Source: CAYLZO01 sp964387775
GTDB lineage: Bacteria > Chloroflexota > Anaerolineae > JAAYZQ01
Reading direction: 5' to 3'
NCBI GenBank assembly: GCA_964387775.1
Contig: CAYLZO010000083.1
Location: 1-19,143 of the forward strand
Length of the DNA stretch: 19,143 nt
Translations under genes and position numbers: made by a program
Shown: positions 7,402 to 14,309 of the stretch, one piece after another
Numbering within the stretch: the stretch's first letter is position 1
Layout: the number at the start of each line of letters is the position of its first letter
The notes under the pieces: generated by a model
Told to the model about the DNA's origin: nothing
Database searches by the model: none
The model's input: only the letters and a program-made list of their open reading frames with translations

Positions 7402-8349
7402 ATGGAAAAAGTAATCATCATTGGCAGTGGGCCGGCCGGCTACGCAGCCGCCATCTATACGGCGCGAGCCCAGTTGGAGCCCTTGCTCTTTGCCGGGCCT
7501 TCCATGGGCGGGCAGGTCGCCATCAGCAGCGAGATCGGCAACTATCCCGGTTTCCCGGAGGACATCGAAGGGGCAGAGCTGGCCGAGCGGATGAAGCAGC
7601 ACGCCGAGCGCTTCGGCACGCGCGTCGTCATGGACATTGTCACCCGCCTAGACCTGACCAAGCGGCCCTTCCGGGTCGTCACCTACGGCGGGGAATACGA
7701 GACGCAGGCCCTCATCGTGGCCAGCGGCGCCTCGCCGCGCAAGCTGGGGGTCCCCGGCGAAGCCGAGTTCTCGGGGCGGGGCGTGTCCTATTGCGCCACG
7801 TGCGACGGCTTTTTTTACCAGGGCAAAGAGATCATCATGGTCGGTGGCGGCGACGCGGCCGTAGAAGAAGCCATGTTCCTGACCCGATTTGCCGACAAGG
7901 TGACGGTCATCCACCGGCGTGACCAGCTACGGGCGGAAAAGCTGTTACAAGAGCGCGCCTTCCGCAACGACAAGATCGAGTTTCTGTGGGACAGCGTCGT
8001 CACCGAGGTCACAGGCGAGCAGTTCATCGGCGGCGTGCAGGTCCGCAACGTCAAGACGGGGGAGGAGCAGCACTTTCCCACCCAGGGAATGTTCGTCGCC
8101 ATTGGCTACGAGCCCAACATCGAGTTTCTGAACGGACAGTTGGAGACCACCGACCACGGCTACGTCGTGGTTGACGACGACCAGCGCACCAGCGTGGAAG
8201 GGGTTTGGGCCGCAGGCGACATCTCTGACTGGACCTACCGCCAGATTGCAACGTCGGTGGGCGCCGGCTGCAAGGCGGCCATGCAGGTGGAGCATTACAT
8301 TGCCAAGCTCGAAGATCGTGTTTATCCCGGCCAGCCAGAATTGGCCTAG
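7402..8349 (+). CDS. trxB: Thioredoxin reductase (NADPH-type)
   Basis: The 315-residue flavoprotein reduces thioredoxin-like disulfides in the cytoplasm. An FAD-binding GSGPAGYAAAIYTARA lies at 8-23. The redox-active CATCD places Cys131 and Cys134 in the inserted NAD(P) domain, as in low-molecular-weight bacterial enzymes. A second nucleotide fold GGGDAAVEEA (148-157) is followed by HRRDQLRA (171-178), whose arginines normally contact the NADPH phosphate. The C-terminal FAD motif GVWAAGDI (267-274) is present. The length fits the family. The ATG at 7402 has AAAGGAG upstream and a promoter at 7339-7367. A small redox-disulfide protein gene follows 40 bp downstream, a possible partner or substrate. 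Confidence 0.95.
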   Translation: MEKVIIIGSGPAGYAAAIYTARAQLEPLLFAGPSMGGQVAISSEIGNYPGFPEDIEGAELAERMKQHAERFGTRVVMDIVTRLDLTKRPFRVVTYGGEYETQALIVASGASPRKLGVPGEAEFSGRGVSYCATCDGFFYQGKEIIMVGGGDAAVEEAMFLTRFADKVTVIHRRDQLRAEKLLQERAFRNDKIEFLWDSVVTEVTGEQFIGGVQVRNVKTGEEQHFPTQGMFVAIGYEPNIEFLNGQLETTDHGYVVVDDDQRTSVEGVWAAGDISDWTYRQIATSVGAGCKAAMQVEHYIAKLEDRVYPGQPELA

Positions 8350-8389
8350 CCGGAGTGAGGTTTGTCAAAATCCAAAGAAGGAGAGTGTA

Positions 8390-8599
8390 ATGGCTACGAT
8401 TAAAAAGGACATGCCTATCGGCGACGTGGTGCAGAACTATCCGCAGACCATCGAAGTCTTTTTGAAGCACGGCTTGATGTGCTTTGGCTGCGCCATCGCC
8501 CGGTTCGAGAACGTCGAACAGGGCGCCCAGGCCCACGGCATCAACGTGGATGCGTTGATCAAGGACTTGAACGAAGCCGTGCCCCAAGCCAGCAACTAG
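8390..8599 (+). CDS. DUF1858 / hybrid-cluster-protein-associated disulfide-domain protein
   Basis: The 69-residue protein matches the short redox-disulfide family often found beside hybrid cluster proteins. It has an N-terminal DMPIGDVVQNYPQTIEVFLKHG, then CFGC (CxxC) in LMCFGCAIARFENVEQGA, and a helical tail. It is thought to be a small thiol/disulfide or metal-site protein; its exact role is not established. The ATG has GAAGGAGAG upstream and lies 40 bp after trxB on the same strand. The CxxC and this neighbour suggest that thioredoxin reductase keeps it reduced, which is inference. No hybrid cluster protein gene lies in this window. Confidence 0.88.
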   Translation: MATIKKDMPIGDVVQNYPQTIEVFLKHGLMCFGCAIARFENVEQGAQAHGINVDALIKDLNEAVPQASN

Positions 8600-8614
8600 G
8601 TGCGGGCGGGCGTT

Positions 8615-8653
8615 CAACGACCGATGACCAAACGTTTTGGTCATCGGTCGTTG
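8615..8653 (+). terminator. 18-bp perfect hairpin between DUF1858 gene and alcohol dehydrogenase
   Basis: Arms CAACGACCGATGACCAAA and TTTGGTCATCGGTCGTTG enclose only CGT. The following sequence GGATTTGGGAG has no T-run, so it is not a textbook terminator. It ends about 19 bp before the ATG at 8673 and just upstream of that gene's GGGAG ribosome site. It could end the trxB transcript, act as an RNase III or mRNA-stabilising site, or be an inserted palindrome. Confidence 0.55.
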
Positions 8654-8672
8654 GGATTTGGGAGATTGCGCC

Positions 8673-9842
8673 ATGTGGTTCTTCCGTAGTCCTGAAATCG
8701 TCTTTGGCCAGGGGGCCCTGGATTACCTGGCTGATCTCCAGGGCCGGAAAGCCTTTATCGTCACCGACGAGAATATCCTGCGGCTGGGGTACGTGGATCG
8801 AGTCCGGGGGCAGCTCGCCGCTGCCGGCCTCCAAACGGCCGTCTTTGCCGAGGTGGAGCCGAATCCATCCCTGCAAACGGTCCGGCGGGGAGCAAAGCAA
8901 GCCCTGGAGTTTGAGCCCGATTGGATCATCGGCCTGGGCGGCGGATCGAGCCTGGACGCAGCCAAGTCGATCTATATCCTCTACGAACGGCCCGACCTGG
9001 ATCCCGACGACGTCGCACCGGTGGGTCGCCTCGACCTGCGGCAGAAGGCGCGGCTGATGGCCATCCCCACGACCAGCGGGACCGGCGCCGAGGTCACCTG
9101 GCCCATCGTCCTCACCGACCTGGAGGAGCACCGCAAGGTGTCGGTGGGGCACGCCGAGAACATCCCCGACCTGGCCATCGTAGACCCGGTGTTCGTCCGT
9201 GACCTGCCGCCGCAGATCACGGCTGACACGGGCATGGACGTGCTGACCCACGCCGTCGAAGGGTACACGTCCCAATGGCACAATGACTTTTCCGACGGCC
9301 TGTGCCTGAAAGCGATCCAGCTCGTCTTTGACTACCTGCCCCGCGCCTATGAGCGTGGCGGCGACGACGACGAGGCGCGCGAACGGATGCATAACGCGGC
9401 GACCATTGCCGGCTTGGGCTTTGGCAATGCCCAGGCAGCCATGGCCCACGGCATGGGACACGCTTTGGGGGCGCTCTTTTCGGTCCCTCACGGCCGGGCG
9501 GTGGGGCTCTTTTTGCCGTACACCATCGAATTCACCATCCGGGGCGGCCTCGATACCCGCTACGACGACATCGCGCGCTTTCTGGGCCTGCCCGCCGGTG
9601 ATGCAACCGAAGGTGCCTTGTCCCTAGTGCGGGCCATCCGCGACCTGGCCCTCCGCATCGGGCAGCCCTTGTCTCTGCGAGAGGCTGGCATCTCAGCAGG
9701 GGACTTTGAGACGCAATTGCCCAGACTCGTCGAAAACGCCCTCAACGACAGCGCTATGCTCATCGGCCTGCGCTTCCCCGAGGAAGAGCAAGTCGAGCGA
9801 CTCTATCGCTACGCTTACGCTGGCAGAGAAGTGGATTTTTGA
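8673..9842 (+). CDS. Iron-containing (group III) alcohol dehydrogenase family protein
   Basis: The 389 residues match Fe-dependent NAD(P)-linked alcohol dehydrogenases. A nucleotide-binding GGGSSLDAAKS lies at 89-99 and IPTTSGTGAE at 131-140. Metal ligands Asp189 and His193 sit in GMDVLTHAVEGY, His259 in AMAHGMGHALG and His273 in VPHGRA, so all four are present. The enzyme interconverts an alcohol and aldehyde in the cytoplasm; the substrate cannot be assigned. I chose ATG 8673 because the protein then begins with the typical MWFFRSPEIVFG and has GGGAG upstream. The in-frame TTG at 8637 lies inside the hairpin. It may be transcribed from the trxB promoter by read-through of the hairpin, as no separate promoter is evident. 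Confidence 0.92.
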   Translation: MWFFRSPEIVFGQGALDYLADLQGRKAFIVTDENILRLGYVDRVRGQLAAAGLQTAVFAEVEPNPSLQTVRRGAKQALEFEPDWIIGLGGGSSLDAAKSIYILYERPDLDPDDVAPVGRLDLRQKARLMAIPTTSGTGAEVTWPIVLTDLEEHRKVSVGHAENIPDLAIVDPVFVRDLPPQITADTGMDVLTHAVEGYTSQWHNDFSDGLCLKAIQLVFDYLPRAYERGGDDDEARERMHNAATIAGLGFGNAQAAMAHGMGHALGALFSVPHGRAVGLFLPYTIEFTIRGGLDTRYDDIARFLGLPAGDATEGALSLVRAIRDLALRIGQPLSLREAGISAGDFETQLPRLVENALNDSAMLIGLRFPEEEQVERLYRYAYAGREVDF

Positions 9843-9894
9843 GCATTGGCGCGTGTCGGGCTCCTGAGCCAGCAGGCTGTGCAAACCCGTGGCC

Positions 9895-9946
9895 CGCTGG
9901 ATCGTCGAGTTTCCTTGTGCCAAAAAGCCAGCGATCCGTTTTTTTT
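9895..9946 (+). terminator. Candidate terminator of the alcohol dehydrogenase gene
   Basis: CGCTGG (9895-9900) pairs with CCAGCG (9928-9933) across a long loop; then comes ATCCG and a run of eight T (9939-9946). The T-run and location 50 bp after the stop codon fit; the loop is unusually long. Confidence 0.4.
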
Positions 9947-10049
9947 GGAAAGAGAGACAGCGCCCCAATTTCACATTTTATAATCCCTCTACTCCTTTTT
10001 TCCACCCGTTTATGCGCCCACTCGCAATGCGTTTCAGATGGGGTTCTGG

Positions 10050-10078
10050 TTGCACGGGGCGCCGAAATCGGGTATAAT
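10050..10078 (+). promoter_or_regulatory. Promoter for the response regulator
   Basis: TTGCAC (10050-10055), 17-bp spacer ending AAATCGGG, TATAAT (10073-10078). It shares the extended core TCGGGTATAAT with the promoters at 7190 and 13240. Confidence 0.7.
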
Positions 10079-10189
10079 GGAACGGCTCGCTGGCCGTTGG
10101 TCGCCATGATCCCATCCCTAAAAGATGCGAGGCTCGCTCTACAGCTACGGTAGCCGTTGCATTTTGCCTCAGACCTTGGCCCACTAGGA

Positions 10190-10287
10190 GCTTGTCGGAG
10201 AAGCCTTCTTGGGCTCGTAGTAGGCGCTTTAGCGCCGCAGAAGCGCGCAGAAGCGCGCACTACGAACTGGGTTCTCCGACAGCCTGC
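10190..10287. repeat. Palindromic MITE-like element
   Basis: Outer arms TGTCGGAGAA (10193-10202) and TTCTCCGACA (10272-10281), inner arms TCGTAGT (10215-10221) and ACTACGA (10259-10265), and a centre with GGCGC-TTTA-GCGCC and two copies of AGAAGCGCGC. The nested symmetry is that of a non-autonomous, repeat-type element lodged in the regulator's leader. No coding capacity is seen. Confidence 0.75.
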
Positions 10288-10349
10288 TAGCCGCTTGATA
10301 GCATGTGACGGCAAGCCATCTTTGACCGGTCTTGATAGGACAGCCATCT

Positions 10350-11018
10350 ATGGGACTACGAATCCTATTCGTGGAAAAAGACGTCACCACCGCCGACCTA
10401 TTGGTTCCAAGCCTGGAGCGCAAGGAGTACCAGGTTTTCGTTGCGCGAACACAACGCAAGGCCACGAGCTCTGTCCGCTCGGCCCGGCCCGACCTCTTGA
10501 TTGTGGACGTGGCTTCCTTTGGCAGCAATGGTCACAAGGTCAGCGACGCCCTCCGGTCTCGACTCGACGGCGTGCCGACCATCCTGTTGATCGAGGAAAA
10601 AGATGCCAGTGTTGGCCTCGTAGCGGACGCGTTTATGACACCCCCCTTCACCTCCCGAAAACTCCTCCATCGAGTCCGAAAGGTATCGGAAAAGATCACG
10701 AGCCGGGAGATCTGCATCGGCCCCCTGTCCCTCGACCCCGATGCGCGGACCGTGTGGAAGCGGGGCGAAGCCAAACACCTGCGGCCCAAAGAGACGGCCT
10801 TGCTCAAGATGTTTATGAGCCATCCGGGCCAGGTCCTCAGCCGCGAGGAGCTGATCAAAGAGGTGTGGGAGACCGACTATATGGGGGACACCCGGACGCT
10901 GAGCGTGCACGTACGCTGGGTCCGGGAAAAGATCGAAGACAATCCCAGCGAGCCGAAATATCTGCGCACGATACGCGGGGTTGGCTATCGTTTTGACGTG
11001 CCCGAGGCCGAGCGGTAA
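10350..11018 (+). CDS. OmpR/PhoB-type response regulator with degenerate receiver (orphan)
   Basis: The 222-residue protein has an N-terminal receiver (about 1-115) and a winged-helix DNA-binding domain (about 120-217) with LRPKETALLKMF, VLSREELIKEVW and the C-terminal hairpin LRTIRGVGYRF. In the receiver, Glu9/Asp11 and a phosphorylatable-position Asp53 remain, but the invariant Lys of the usual TKPF motif is Pro (TPPF, 97-100). The usual switch Thr/Ser region reads LLIEEKD. It may therefore signal without canonical phosphorylation. No histidine kinase is adjacent. The ATG at 10350 has only a weak AGGA upstream, and a TTG at 10332 is the alternative. A bidirectional terminator follows 23 bp after the stop. 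Confidence 0.88.
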   Translation: MGLRILFVEKDVTTADLLVPSLERKEYQVFVARTQRKATSSVRSARPDLLIVDVASFGSNGHKVSDALRSRLDGVPTILLIEEKDASVGLVADAFMTPPFTSRKLLHRVRKVSEKITSREICIGPLSLDPDARTVWKRGEAKHLRPKETALLKMFMSHPGQVLSREELIKEVWETDYMGDTRTLSVHVRWVREKIEDNPSEPKYLRTIRGVGYRFDVPEAER

Positions 11019-11041
11019 GCGCGAGCGAGGGAAAGATCAAA

Positions 11042-11070
11042 AAAGGGACAGGCATTGAGCCTGTCCCTTT
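11042..11070. terminator. Bidirectional terminator between regulator and lysS
   Basis: Arms AAAGGGACAGGC and GCCTGTCCCTTT with loop ATTGA. A-rich bases precede and T bases end the stem, so it serves the plus-strand regulator and the minus-strand lysS, whose stop lies 17 bp away. Confidence 0.85.
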
Positions 11071-11086
11071 GGCGTTCCCGGCGTCT

Positions 11087-12589
11087 TTAACTTTCCTTGC
11101 TACGCAGATGGGGAAAGAGGATGACCTCGCGTAAGGATTCTTGGCCGGTGAAGAGCATGGTCAGGCGGTCAATGCCCATGCCGAACCCGCCCGTGGGCGG
11201 CATGCCATAGCTCAAGGCATTGATGTAATCCCCGTCCAGGGGATGGGCTTCCTCGTCGCCGGCAGCGAGGGCCCGGCTCGTCTCGAGAAAACGATCCCGC
11301 TGATCCAGCGGGTCGTTGATCTCGCTGAAGGCGTTGCCCAGTTCAAACCCGCCGATAAAGAACTCAAAGCGCTCGACGGTGCCGGGCTCGCCGGCCTTCT
11401 TTTTGGCCAGCGGCGAGACCTCGACGGGATAGTCGTACAGGAACGTAGGTTGGATGAGATGGGGCTCCACGTAGTTGACCAGGGTCGGGTCGATGAGTTT
11501 ACCCCACCGACTCTTGGGCTCGGGTGTGCCTCCCATGTCGACGATGGCCCGGTACAGGGCGTCGGCGTCGCGGTACTCCTCGTAGTCGATGCCCGTAATC
11601 TCGCGGATGGCGTCCCGCAGCTTCCAGCGGCGCCAGGGCGGCGCCAGATCGATCTCGTGGCCCTCGTACGTGATGCGCGTCGTGCCCAGCGCCTCTTGGG
11701 CCGCGTGGGCCACCATCTGCTCGGCCAGGTTCATGACGTCGTGGTAATCGGCGTAGGCCATGTAGAACTCGATCTGGGTGAACTCGGGATTGTGCTTGAA
11801 CGAGACGCCCTCGTTGCGAAAATCGCGGCCGATCTCGTAGACGCGCTCAAAGCCGCCGACGATCAGGCGTTTGAGATAGAGTTCATCGGAAATGCGCAGA
11901 TAGAGCTGCTGTTTCAACTGGTTGTGATAGGTGACAAAGGGTCGGGCGGCGGCCCCGCCATAAATGGGCTGTAGGATGGGCGTCTCCACCTCGACAAAGC
12001 CGCGCTCGTCCAAAAAGCTACGCAAGGCCGAGACGATCCGCGCCCGCGTGCGAAAGCGCTCGCGAACGTCGTCGTTGACGGCCAGGTCCACGTAGCGCTG
12101 GCGGTACCGCTGCTCCTTGTCGGCAAAGGCGTCAAAGACCTCTCCCTCCCTCTCCTTCACCACGGGCAGGGGCTTGAGGGCTTTGGCCAAGAGCCGTAGC
12201 GCTTCGACCCGCACGCTCGCTTCGCCGGTTCGCGTGTAAAAGAGATCGCCCGTCGCCTCGACGAAATCCCCCAAATCCAGGTCCTGCTTGAAGTGAGTGT
12301 ACGCCTCTTCGCCCAGGACGTCCACGCGCAGATAGAGTTGGATGCGCCCGCTGCCATCTTGAACGTGGGCGAAGGACGATTTGCCCATCACGCGAATGCT
12401 GTCCAGGCGTCCGACTATCGTCACGGCGAGGGGCTCGGCATCTTTGGGCTGCTCCTTGAGGGCGGCGATGGCCTGGGCTGCCGTGTGGGTTCGGTCGGCC
12501 CGAGCGGGGTAGGGGTCAACGCCGGCGTCCCGCAGGCGTTCCAGTTTCAGCCGGCGCTGCTGTTCCTGGTCGGTCAGTTCTTCGCGCAT
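11087..12589 (-). CDS. lysS: Lysyl-tRNA synthetase, class II
   Basis: The 500-residue enzyme charges tRNA-Lys with lysine. The N-terminal OB-fold anticodon domain (about 45-160) includes VTIVGRLDSIRVMGKSSFAH. The class II core follows: RYRQRYVDL, motif 1 region GFVEVETPILQP with GGAAARPF, motif 2 YEIGRDFRNEG...HNPEFTQIEFYMAY, and motif 3 GGFGMGIDRLTML near the end. The length is normal. ATG 12589 is chosen over upstream in-frame codons because AAGGAGAG lies 6 bp before it and the start overlaps nothing. It follows greA by 52 bp on the same strand, a common greA-lysS pairing. It ends at a bidirectional terminator. Confidence 0.96.
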   Translation of the reverse strand: MREELTDQEQQRRLKLERLRDAGVDPYPARADRTHTAAQAIAALKEQPKDAEPLAVTIVGRLDSIRVMGKSSFAHVQDGSGRIQLYLRVDVLGEEAYTHFKQDLDLGDFVEATGDLFYTRTGEASVRVEALRLLAKALKPLPVVKEREGEVFDAFADKEQRYRQRYVDLAVNDDVRERFRTRARIVSALRSFLDERGFVEVETPILQPIYGGAAARPFVTYHNQLKQQLYLRISDELYLKRLIVGGFERVYEIGRDFRNEGVSFKHNPEFTQIEFYMAYADYHDVMNLAEQMVAHAAQEALGTTRITYEGHEIDLAPPWRRWKLRDAIREITGIDYEEYRDADALYRAIVDMGGTPEPKSRWGKLIDPTLVNYVEPHLIQPTFLYDYPVEVSPLAKKKAGEPGTVERFEFFIGGFELGNAFSEINDPLDQRDRFLETSRALAAGDEEAHPLDGDYINALSYGMPPTGGFGMGIDRLTMLFTGQESLREVILFPHLRSKES

Positions 12590-12641
12590 TGTGCTCTCCT
12601 TGACATTGCCACTCGCCGGGCGGGGACACTCCCGTCGGTGC

Positions 12642-13109
12642 TCACTCGATTTCGAGGATCTCCACTTCGAGTTCGCCACCCGGCGTCTCGAAAGTCACCC
12701 TGTCCCCAACGCCGTGCCCCATAAGCGCGCTGCCCATGGGCGACTCGTTAGAGATGCGGCCGCCCGCTGGATCGGCCTCTGCGGAGCCGACGATGGTGTA
12801 GGTCTCGGGCTCCCAGCCGTCTTCCTCCACCGTGACCCGCGAGCCGAGCACCACTGTGTCACTCGGCCCATTCGATTCGATGATCACGGCGTTCTTTAGC
12901 ATCGCCTCAATGGTCATAATCCGGCCTTCAAGGAAGCCCTGTTGGCGTTTGGCTTCGTCGTAGCCGGCATTTTCCGACACGTCGCCGTCCATCTTGGCTT
13001 CGTGAATGGCCTGGGCTACTTCGGCCCGGCGGGTAGTCGTCAGGTATTCGAGTTCCTCTTCGAGTTTCTCGTATCCTTCGGGGGTTAGATAGGTTTCTTG
13101 ATTGTTCAT
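12642..13109 (-). CDS. greA: Transcription elongation factor GreA
   Basis: The 155-residue protein rescues backtracked RNA polymerase by stimulating transcript cleavage. The N-terminal coiled coil spans about 8-75. Its tip keeps the acidic pair Asp43 and Glu46 in MDGDVSENAGYDEAK, and EAKRQQGFLEGRI follows. The C-terminal FKBP-like domain includes VVLGSRVTVEE, RISNESPMGSALMGH and FETPGGELEVEILEIE. I place the start at ATG 13109 rather than the in-frame GTG at 13118, because TGAGG is only 2 bp from the GTG but at usable distance from the ATG. The leader of about 125 nt contains two hairpins, one followed by a T-run (see 13151-13183), so expression may be attenuated. Confidence 0.95.
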   Translation of the reverse strand: MNNQETYLTPEGYEKLEEELEYLTTTRRAEVAQAIHEAKMDGDVSENAGYDEAKRQQGFLEGRIMTIEAMLKNAVIIESNGPSDTVVLGSRVTVEEDGWEPETYTIVGSAEADPAGGRISNESPMGSALMGHGVGDRVTFETPGGELEVEILEIE

Positions 13110-13150
13110 TTTTTCCACAACCTCACAAAGCTGCTTTTACCTATAGAACG

Positions 13151-13183
13151 CAAAAAAGAACGCCTGAGGCCAGATGCCTCAGG
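13151..13183 (-). terminator. Terminator-like hairpin in the greA leader
   Basis: On the minus strand CCTGAGGC-(ATCTG)-GCCTCAGG (13163-13183) is followed by CGTTCTTTTTTG. It lies between the promoter (13240-13267) and the greA start (13109), so it would terminate transcription before greA. A second hairpin GCTGAGA/TCTCAGC with TTTT lies at 13201-13222. Confidence 0.7.
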
Positions 13184-13239
13184 GTCCGGTCGGAACCAAA
13201 AGCTGAGAGTTGTTTTCTCAGCCCTGTTTCAGTATAGAG

Positions 13240-13267
13240 ATTATACCCGAAAACGAAGGATTTGCAA
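13240..13267 (-). promoter_or_regulatory. Promoter for greA-lysS
   Basis: TTGCAA (13262-13267), 16-bp spacer ending TTTTCGGG, TATAAT (13240-13245), read on the minus strand. The start would be near 13233, giving a 124-nt leader before greA. Confidence 0.7.
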
Positions 13268-13287
13268 AATTGAGGAGCGTGCCGGTT

Positions 13288-13400
13288 GGCTCTGCTCCCT
13301 CTAGCAGGGATTTCGGGTGCCTGTTGCACCCAGCGACTCTGGATCAAGCTGGGGTGGCTCGATCCAGGGCCGCCAGGTGTGCCAAGTGGGTCCTAGTTGG
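13288..13400. repeat. Cluster of inverted repeats downstream of the helix-turn-helix gene
   Basis: Visible arms are CTGCT/AGCAG (about 13290-13307), GGGTGC/GCACCC (about 13315-13331) and CTGGATC/GATCCAG (about 13340-13368). None has a T-run. One may end the helix-turn-helix transcript on the minus strand. Confidence 0.35.
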
Positions 13401-13406
13401 ACAAAG

Positions 13407-13598
13407 CTACGATTCCTCAGGCGGAATGCGGCTTTTCTCCAAGTAGTCGTTCAGCATCTCGAGGCTGTAGCGTCGGTGTCCCCCCGGCGTGCGGTAAGGT
13501 ACGATCAGCCCCTGCTGCTCGATCTTGCGAAGGGTGAACAGGCTGATCCGCAAGTAATTGGCTGCCTCTTTGGCTGTCAAAAGCCGTTTTTCTTCCAT
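13407..13598 (-). CDS. Small excisionase/MerR-like helix-turn-helix protein
   Basis: The 63-residue protein is a bare winged helix-turn-helix of the excisionase type: LLTAKEAANYLRISLFTLRKIEQQG (6-30), then VPYRTPGGHRRYSLEMLNDYLEKSR. The GGHRRY wing is typical. It should bind DNA; there is no effector domain. ATG 13598 follows AGGAGG with 8-bp spacing. It lies about 400 bp from the tRNA-Lys fragment and truncated recombinase, so an origin as an integrase partner is possible. However, it sits on the chromosomal side of the tRNA fragment and could be an ordinary regulator. A weak promoter is seen at 13873-13903. Confidence 0.85.
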   Translation of the reverse strand: MEEKRLLTAKEAANYLRISLFTLRKIEQQGLIVPYRTPGGHRRYSLEMLNDYLEKSRIPPEES

Positions 13599-13872
13599 CC
13601 GTCTTTCCTCCTATCCGTTTGTATCCACCGCTCTGCGGCAAGAATGGTTGAGAACCCAGCAAAGCTGTTAGAACCAGCTTAACATCTTTCGGCCCGATGA
13701 ACAATCATCCATAGGGAGTATTTAGGGGCTGATCTCGACTAGACTCAGGGTCTATTCCCCTCTCTGGATCATTCCCGCGACGGAACACCAATTTCATCCA
13801 ATCCTCTGGCTAAACAACGTTTTACCAACATTTCATGAGCCGATTCAACCCTAGAACCATTTCTTGAGATTA
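13599..13872. other. Long leader of the helix-turn-helix gene, no gene seen
   Basis: About 270 bp without a credible gene. Short minus-strand reading frames such as one starting MDDCSSGRK have no ribosome site. Confidence 0.4.
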
Positions 13873-13903
13873 ATTATACCACAAACTGCCACAAAATGTG
13901 TAA
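13873..13903 (-). promoter_or_regulatory. Weak promoter candidate for the helix-turn-helix gene
   Basis: TATAAT on the minus strand (13873-13878) with TTACAC (13898-13903) at a long 19-bp spacing. Between them TTTGTGG occurs twice as a direct repeat, a possible operator. Confidence 0.4.
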
Positions 13904-13949
13904 TTCAGCATACGCGCTGTCGATCCAGGCCCAAAGGGGACCAGGGTCC

Positions 13950-13992
13950 AAAAGAAAAAGACTGCCAGTCCCAATGGACTGACAGTCCCATA
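13950..13992 (-). terminator. Intrinsic terminator after the tRNA-Lys fragment
   Basis: On the minus strand GACTGTCAGTCC pairs with GGACTGGCAGTC (one G-U) over a short ATTG loop, then TTTTTCTTTT. It begins about five bases after the tRNA acceptor stem, as expected for the original tRNA operon terminator. Confidence 0.85.
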
Positions 13993-14035
13993 AGCCGTGG
14001 AGGATTTGAACCTCCAACCCGCTGCTTAAAAGGCA
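13990..14035 (-). tRNA. Partial tRNA-Lys(TTT), 3' half only (likely attachment-site remnant)
   Basis: On the minus strand the order is an anticodon arm GATGC-CTTTTAA-GCAGC (anticodon TTT, four of five pairs), variable bases GGGTT, a perfect T-arm GGAGG-TTCAAAT-CCTCC, then ACGGCTT for the 3' acceptor strand. No matching 5' acceptor (AAGCCGT) or D-arm precedes it; instead there is an unrelated hairpin GGCATCC/GGATGCC. The fragment lies between a tyrosine recombinase remnant and a terminator, so it is best read as the displaced 3' end of a tRNA gene used as an integration site. Confidence 0.6.
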
Positions 14036-14129
14036 TCCACTGTCTCTGAACGGATGCCTGAGCGACGACCACTGGGCCTACTTGACCCTGCCGTCGGCTC
14101 GAACCTGTGCCGTCGTGATCCTGCTGCAA

Positions 14130-14177
14130 GGGGTGGTGCACATTGTGAGGTTGCCCCCACAATGTACACCTCACCCC
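14130..14177. repeat. Imperfect hairpin between recombinase and tRNA fragment
   Basis: GGGGTGGTGCACATTGTG (14130-14147) is nearly complementary to CACAATGTACACCTCACCCC (14158-14177). It may be the recombinase terminator or a recombinase-binding site near the attachment core. GCCGTCG is also directly repeated just beside it (about 14092 and 14110). Confidence 0.6.
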
Positions 14178-14309
14178 AGGATGTGTCCCTGCTTGGACCC
14201 AACCAGGCCACACCTCGCTACCGAATCTGGTCACCTGGTGTGCCGGTGACGATCCCCATCTATGTTATACTTACGCCGGCTCAGAAGTCAAGCCACCGAA
14301 CGCGGCATC

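Larger units (their letters stand above)
9947..10349. other. Long leader/intergenic region before the response regulator
   Basis: No gene is credible here. It holds a promoter at 10050-10078 and a hairpin-forming element at 10190-10287, leaving a leader of about 265 nt for the regulator. Confidence 0.5.

Noticed and set aside
9979..9984. TATAAT as a promoter for the response regulator
   Set aside because: No -35 hexamer lies at 16-19 bp; the TTGCAC-17-TATAAT promoter at 10050-10078 is much better.
13417..13704. 95-codon minus-strand frame overlapping the helix-turn-helix gene
   Set aside because: It overlaps a clearly recognisable domain in another frame and has no ribosome site.
14086..14116. 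A second tRNA T-arm (GGTTCGAGCC on the minus strand)
   Set aside because: The flanking bases do not form the 5-bp T-stem; no acceptor or anticodon arm is present.
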